From the NCBI GenBank assembly GCA_947259275.1, contig CAMYMH010000034.1, positions 1 to 35,190 of the forward strand: a stretch of 35,190 nt of DNA, read 5' to 3'. Below the pieces are notes generated by a model. The model ran no database searches. It saw only the letters and a list, made by a program, of their open reading frames with translations, and was not told where the DNA came from. The stretch comes from an uncultured Acidimicrobiaceae bacterium. GTDB lineage: Bacteria > Actinomycetota > Acidimicrobiia > Spongiisociales > SHLN01. Positions 33,237 to 35,190 of the stretch are shown piece by piece. The translations under genes and the position numbers were made by a program. Within the stretch, counting starts at the first letter, position 1. Each line of letters begins with the position of its first letter.

Positions 33237-34049
33237 TCAGGCTTGGCTGGATGGTTTCCTTCGATACCAGATCGAGCAGTAGTGGGTGTCGTGGTCTGTG
33301 ACCTCGACTCCACGATATCCGGGTATGGATTCGCGCAGGAATGCTTCATCGTGGAAACGAAGCAAGGCTGGCGAGAAGACGATTTCAAAGTCGCGGTTGC
33401 CGCTCAGGAAAGCTTGGAGCAGCATTGCTTCGGTCCAGAAGTAAGGCCATTTTGCGTTCTCGATGTACTGCTCGGCAGGGTGCGGCGTGTTGTAGGGAAA
33501 TTGGATGTCGTGGCTGTGTACCACGACTCCGGGCCCAAGGCGCGGGACGATGTCGAGATAGAGCTTCGGGACGTCGCCATCGATCTTGACCACATGGGTT
33601 GAGTCGATGAACAGCACATCGTTTTCCTTCAGCGCTTCGAAGTGCGACAGGTCGACATTTTGGACCGGCTGGGCGATCACGTCGAGCCCGGGCAGCTGCC
33701 TGGTCTGTGCAGAGACATAGGGGTCGATTGCAGTCACCGTGCCATCGTTGCCCTCCTGCCCATTTCTTGTGAGCGCCTGCAGCGCGTAGTAAGTGGAGAC
33801 ACCGCTGCCGATCTCGAGGAATCGTCGTGGCTTGAGTCTTCGCAGCATCGTGAAGAGCCACATCGCGTCGTAGGTCGTGAATCCGGCGCCGTAGCCGAGC
33901 GCCTTGATCTCTCGATACGAAGGGAGTGTGAGGTATTCGTCCCAGTACTCGGACATCAGAGTGGAGTGCAGGGTGCGCATGGAATCGAGATCGACTTCGA
34001 TACCGAGCAGTTCACTCGGCCGGTCCCAGCGTTCGCGGTTGCGGAGCAA
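33237..34049 (-). CDS. SAM-dependent methyltransferase with uncertain or disrupted 5' end
   Basis: 270 aa from a TTG at 34049. The class I SAM motif is RRFLEIGSGVSTYYAL (about 76-90), with a later VLFIDSTH and a VVVHSHDIQFPYN segment typical of the Methyltransf_24-like group. The frame stays open upstream of the TTG for another 96 bp to a TGA at 34148-34146. Those codons read as family-like N-terminal sequence (ISRVSDYYSPLPIRSEL...), yet none is ATG, GTG or TTG. Beyond the TGA, the same frame continues to an ATG at 34274 in leader copy B. Possible explanations are a nonsense mutation, a sequence error, readthrough, a CTG start at 34067, or a truncated protein from the TTG. A sugar O-methyltransferase role is inference. 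Confidence 0.6.
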   Translation of the reverse strand: MLRNRERWDRPSELLGIEVDLDSMRTLHSTLMSEYWDEYLTLPSYREIKALGYGAGFTTYDAMWLFTMLRRLKPRRFLEIGSGVSTYYALQALTRNGQEGNDGTVTAIDPYVSAQTRQLPGLDVIAQPVQNVDLSHFEALKENDVLFIDSTHVVKIDGDVPKLYLDIVPRLGPGVVVHSHDIQFPYNTPHPAEQYIENAKWPYFWTEAMLLQAFLSGNRDFEIVFSPALLRFHDEAFLRESIPGYRGVEVTDHDTHYCSIWYRRKPSSQA

Positions 34050-34145
34050 CTCACTGCGGATTGGCAGCGGTGAGTAGTAGTCGGAAACCCGCGAGATCGA
34101 GATCCCACACCGCTCAGCCGTTCGAACCGCGGTGCGGAGGGATGG

Positions 34146-34274
34146 TCACAGCTGAGACCACCGGAAGGGCCACCCGAACTCGGGGTTGGAAGCGCTGGAC
34201 GAGTTCTGTGCCGGATGTGGCGATCGCGGCCAATCGCTCTCATCGCCGAGCCCGATTCTCGGCGCTTTGCTCAT
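34146..34274 (-). pseudogene. 42-codon frame from leader copy B, in frame with the methyltransferase up to a TGA
   Basis: The ATG at 34274 sits in leader copy B, preceded by the same GGCGAGG Shine-Dalgarno as the fusion gene, and begins MSKAPRIG against MTKTPRIG in the fusion. After eight codons the similarity to the fusion ends. The frame stops at TGA 34148-34146 (context CTG TGA CCA) in phase with the methyltransferase frame. It may be the displaced original start of the methyltransferase, or a leftover of a duplicated fusion start. Confidence 0.4.
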
Positions 34275-34367
34275 GACCGATCCTCGCCAAATAGGAGAAA
34301 CTGCCCGCACCGCACGCTCCGCGTTCGCTACCCGTCAGAGTACAGGGGTTGGCTGGGTCGTGCCCGC
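34251..34367 (-). repeat. Leader repeat copy B upstream of the methyltransferase
   Basis: 117-bp counterpart of copy A. It keeps the TACTCT box (34342-34337), the ACGC-GGA-GCGT hairpin (34324-34314), the Shine-Dalgarno and the ATG (34274). The two copies are direct repeats about 1.2 kb apart with the methyltransferase between them. It also lies just upstream of the divergent VanZ-like gene. Confidence 0.75.
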
Positions 34368-34404
34368 CGACCTGCCAACGGCGCGCAGAAAGACGAGGAC
34401 CGGC

Positions 34405-35190
34405 TTGAATCAGCGGGCTCGCATGGACAGCGCCGAACGCACGACATCGCCCCGCTGGGCACTTCCACTGCTCACCATCGCTTGGTTGGGCTGTTTTGTC
34501 TATCTCGGCCTTGCCTCGCGGCTCCCCGCTATTCCCGGCCTCACCGGCGGCGGCGAGTCGGTGGCTTCCTTCGGACACCTTCTCACCACGCTGGTACTGG
34601 CGGCCCTGATCTACGCAGTTATCCGCGTTCGCGATCTTGATCGACCCACAGTACGGGTGGCTGTGATGGCGGCGGTGGCTGCTATCGTCGCCGGCGGTGC
34701 CATCGAGCTCCTGCAGAGCTTCTCGAGGACGCGAAGTCCGGAAGTGGCCGACTGGCTCTTTGACGGGCTGGGGGCGACGATGGGAGTGGGCCTGATAGCG
34801 GTTGTCGATGCCAATCGTGAACGACGTCGGGCGTTGGTCACCGGCGCTCACTTGCTGGGTGTTCTCGTCGTCGCCGCCACCATCTCCGCCTTCTTGATCT
34901 GGCCACCGATCACCCAAGAGGAGGTCGCCGCCTTCTGTCCGGCGGGAGTGGAGCAACGACGGGTGCCGGTCCGGCCGGTCACTGCCGGAACCGGATCTCG
35001 TGTGGTCGAGGGTCTGCTCGTGCTCTACGACTTCCAGGACTCGGCCGACGACAAGTCCGACACCCCACCCGCCCTCGACCTCGACCTGGCAGGAAGCGCC
35101 CGCCTGCGGGACGGTCGACTCCGCATCTCGGGCGATGACGGCGTGGCGAGTAGCGGCCTCCCGGCCGGCAAGATCCATCAGGCGGTGACC
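34405..35190 (+). CDS. VanZ-like membrane protein with LamG-like C-terminal domain (3' end outside window)
   Basis: The frame is open to the window edge (262 codons from the TTG at 34405). Four hydrophobic segments occur between about 20 and 165. The first region has GHLLTTLVLAALIYAV, then GGAIELLQSFSRTRSPEVADWLFDGLGATMG, the E-x2-Q and D-x3-D/N-x2-G pattern of VanZ-like proteins. From about 215 the sequence becomes polar with LVLYDFQDSADDKSD and LRDGRLRISG, resembling the start of a LamG/concanavalin-like beta-sandwich. The TTG has GAGGA six bases upstream; an ATG at 34423 is an alternative. Its function is unknown; VanZ relatives are linked to envelope stress or glycopeptide resistance, and an extracellular glycan-binding domain would fit a surface role. 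Confidence 0.65.
   Translation, partial: MNQRARMDSAERTTSPRWALPLLTIAWLGCFVYLGLASRLPAIPGLTGGGESVASFGHLLTTLVLAALIYAVIRVRDLDRPTVRVAVMAAVAAIVAGGAIELLQSFSRTRSPEVADWLFDGLGATMGVGLIAVVDANRERRRALVTGAHLLGVLVVAATISAFLIWPPITQEEVAAFCPAGVEQRRVPVRPVTAGTGSRVVEGLLVLYDFQDSADDKSDTPPALDLDLAGSARLRDGRLRISGDDGVASSGLPAGKIHQAVT

Noticed and set aside
34146..34148. TGA as a recoded codon (selenocysteine or alternative code) in the methyltransferase
   Set aside because: Many genes here end in TGA with overlapping starts (for example 30343, 20289, 19378), so the code is standard, and no SECIS-like structure was recognised nearby.
34240..35178. Minus-strand frame of 312 codons at the right edge
   Set aside because: The plus-strand frame there has membrane helices and VanZ motifs, while the minus-strand product is polar with no domain.
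1..35190. tRNA, rRNA, CRISPR arrays, transposases or phage attachment sites
   Set aside because: None was recognised; the only sizeable direct repeat is the leader pair at 33046 and 34251.

Overview
The window is a high-GC stretch, coding-dense on both strands, with many GTG and some TTG starts and TGA as a normal stop codon. It is given over almost entirely to surface polysaccharide (O-antigen/exopolysaccharide-like) biosynthesis. Base composition, frequent GTG starts and several TANNNT boxes a few bases upstream of start codons point to Actinomycetota, perhaps an Acidimicrobiia-like lineage. That taxonomic call is inference. No rRNA, tRNA, CRISPR array, transposase or phage gene was seen.

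Layout. 1-87 is the tail of an unidentified gene, followed by an 18-bp palindrome. 202-2368 (+) holds a WecE-type sugar aminotransferase and an ArnC/DPM1-like membrane glycosyltransferase. 2395-6406 (-) holds an ATP-grasp+HAD fusion, a Wzx-like flippase and an unknown multi-pass membrane protein. 6636-8771 (+) is a two-domain dehydrogenase fusion. 8827-15669 (-) is an operon-like run read from rfbF through an SDR epimerase/dehydratase, a sugar C-methyltransferase, a GT2, a doubtful small gene, a Wzy/ligase-type membrane protein and a GT4. 16022-17679 (+) is a separate ATP-grasp and HAD pair. 17687-20942 (-) is a tightly coupled run: PglC-like phosphoglycosyl transferase, formyltransferase, PIG-L deacetylase, then a GT2. 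21065-24766 (+) has a GT4, a WecB-type 2-epimerase and another GT4. 24842-26671 (-) is a heparinase II/III-like protein. 26836-27963 (+) is an EpsN/PglE-type aminotransferase. 27938-33069 (-) is a pair of giant fusion proteins. 33237-34274 (-) is a methyltransferase region with a disturbed 5' end. 34405 to the end (+) is a partial VanZ+LamG-like membrane protein.

The most unusual part is 27938-33069. Two adjacent, translationally coupled genes encode proteins with the same N-terminal half: a phosphoglycosyl transferase, then about four membrane helices, then a Rossmann domain. They carry different C-terminal enzymes. One ends in a PglF/CapD-type UDP-HexNAc 4,6-dehydratase, the other in a WbpA-type UDP-HexNAc 6-dehydrogenase. 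Each polypeptide thus joins an enzyme that makes a modified UDP-sugar to the enzyme class that loads sugar phosphate onto the lipid carrier. The gene upstream on the same strand, a methyltransferase, is flanked by two copies of a ~117-bp leader that includes the start codon of the second fusion.

How the genes may work together (inference): WecB, the WbpA-like and PglF-like modules and EpsN/PglE would make UDP-ManNAc, a UDP-HexNAc uronate and a UDP-4-amino-6-deoxy-HexNAc. RfbF, the SDR and the C-methyltransferase would make a CDP-linked branched or modified sugar. WecE would make a dTDP-4-amino-6-deoxyhexose. Deacetylase and formyltransferase could swap N-acyl groups. Three phosphoglycosyl transferase domains could start chains, several GT2/GT4 enzymes extend them, and the flippase and Wzy-like protein export and polymerise or ligate them.
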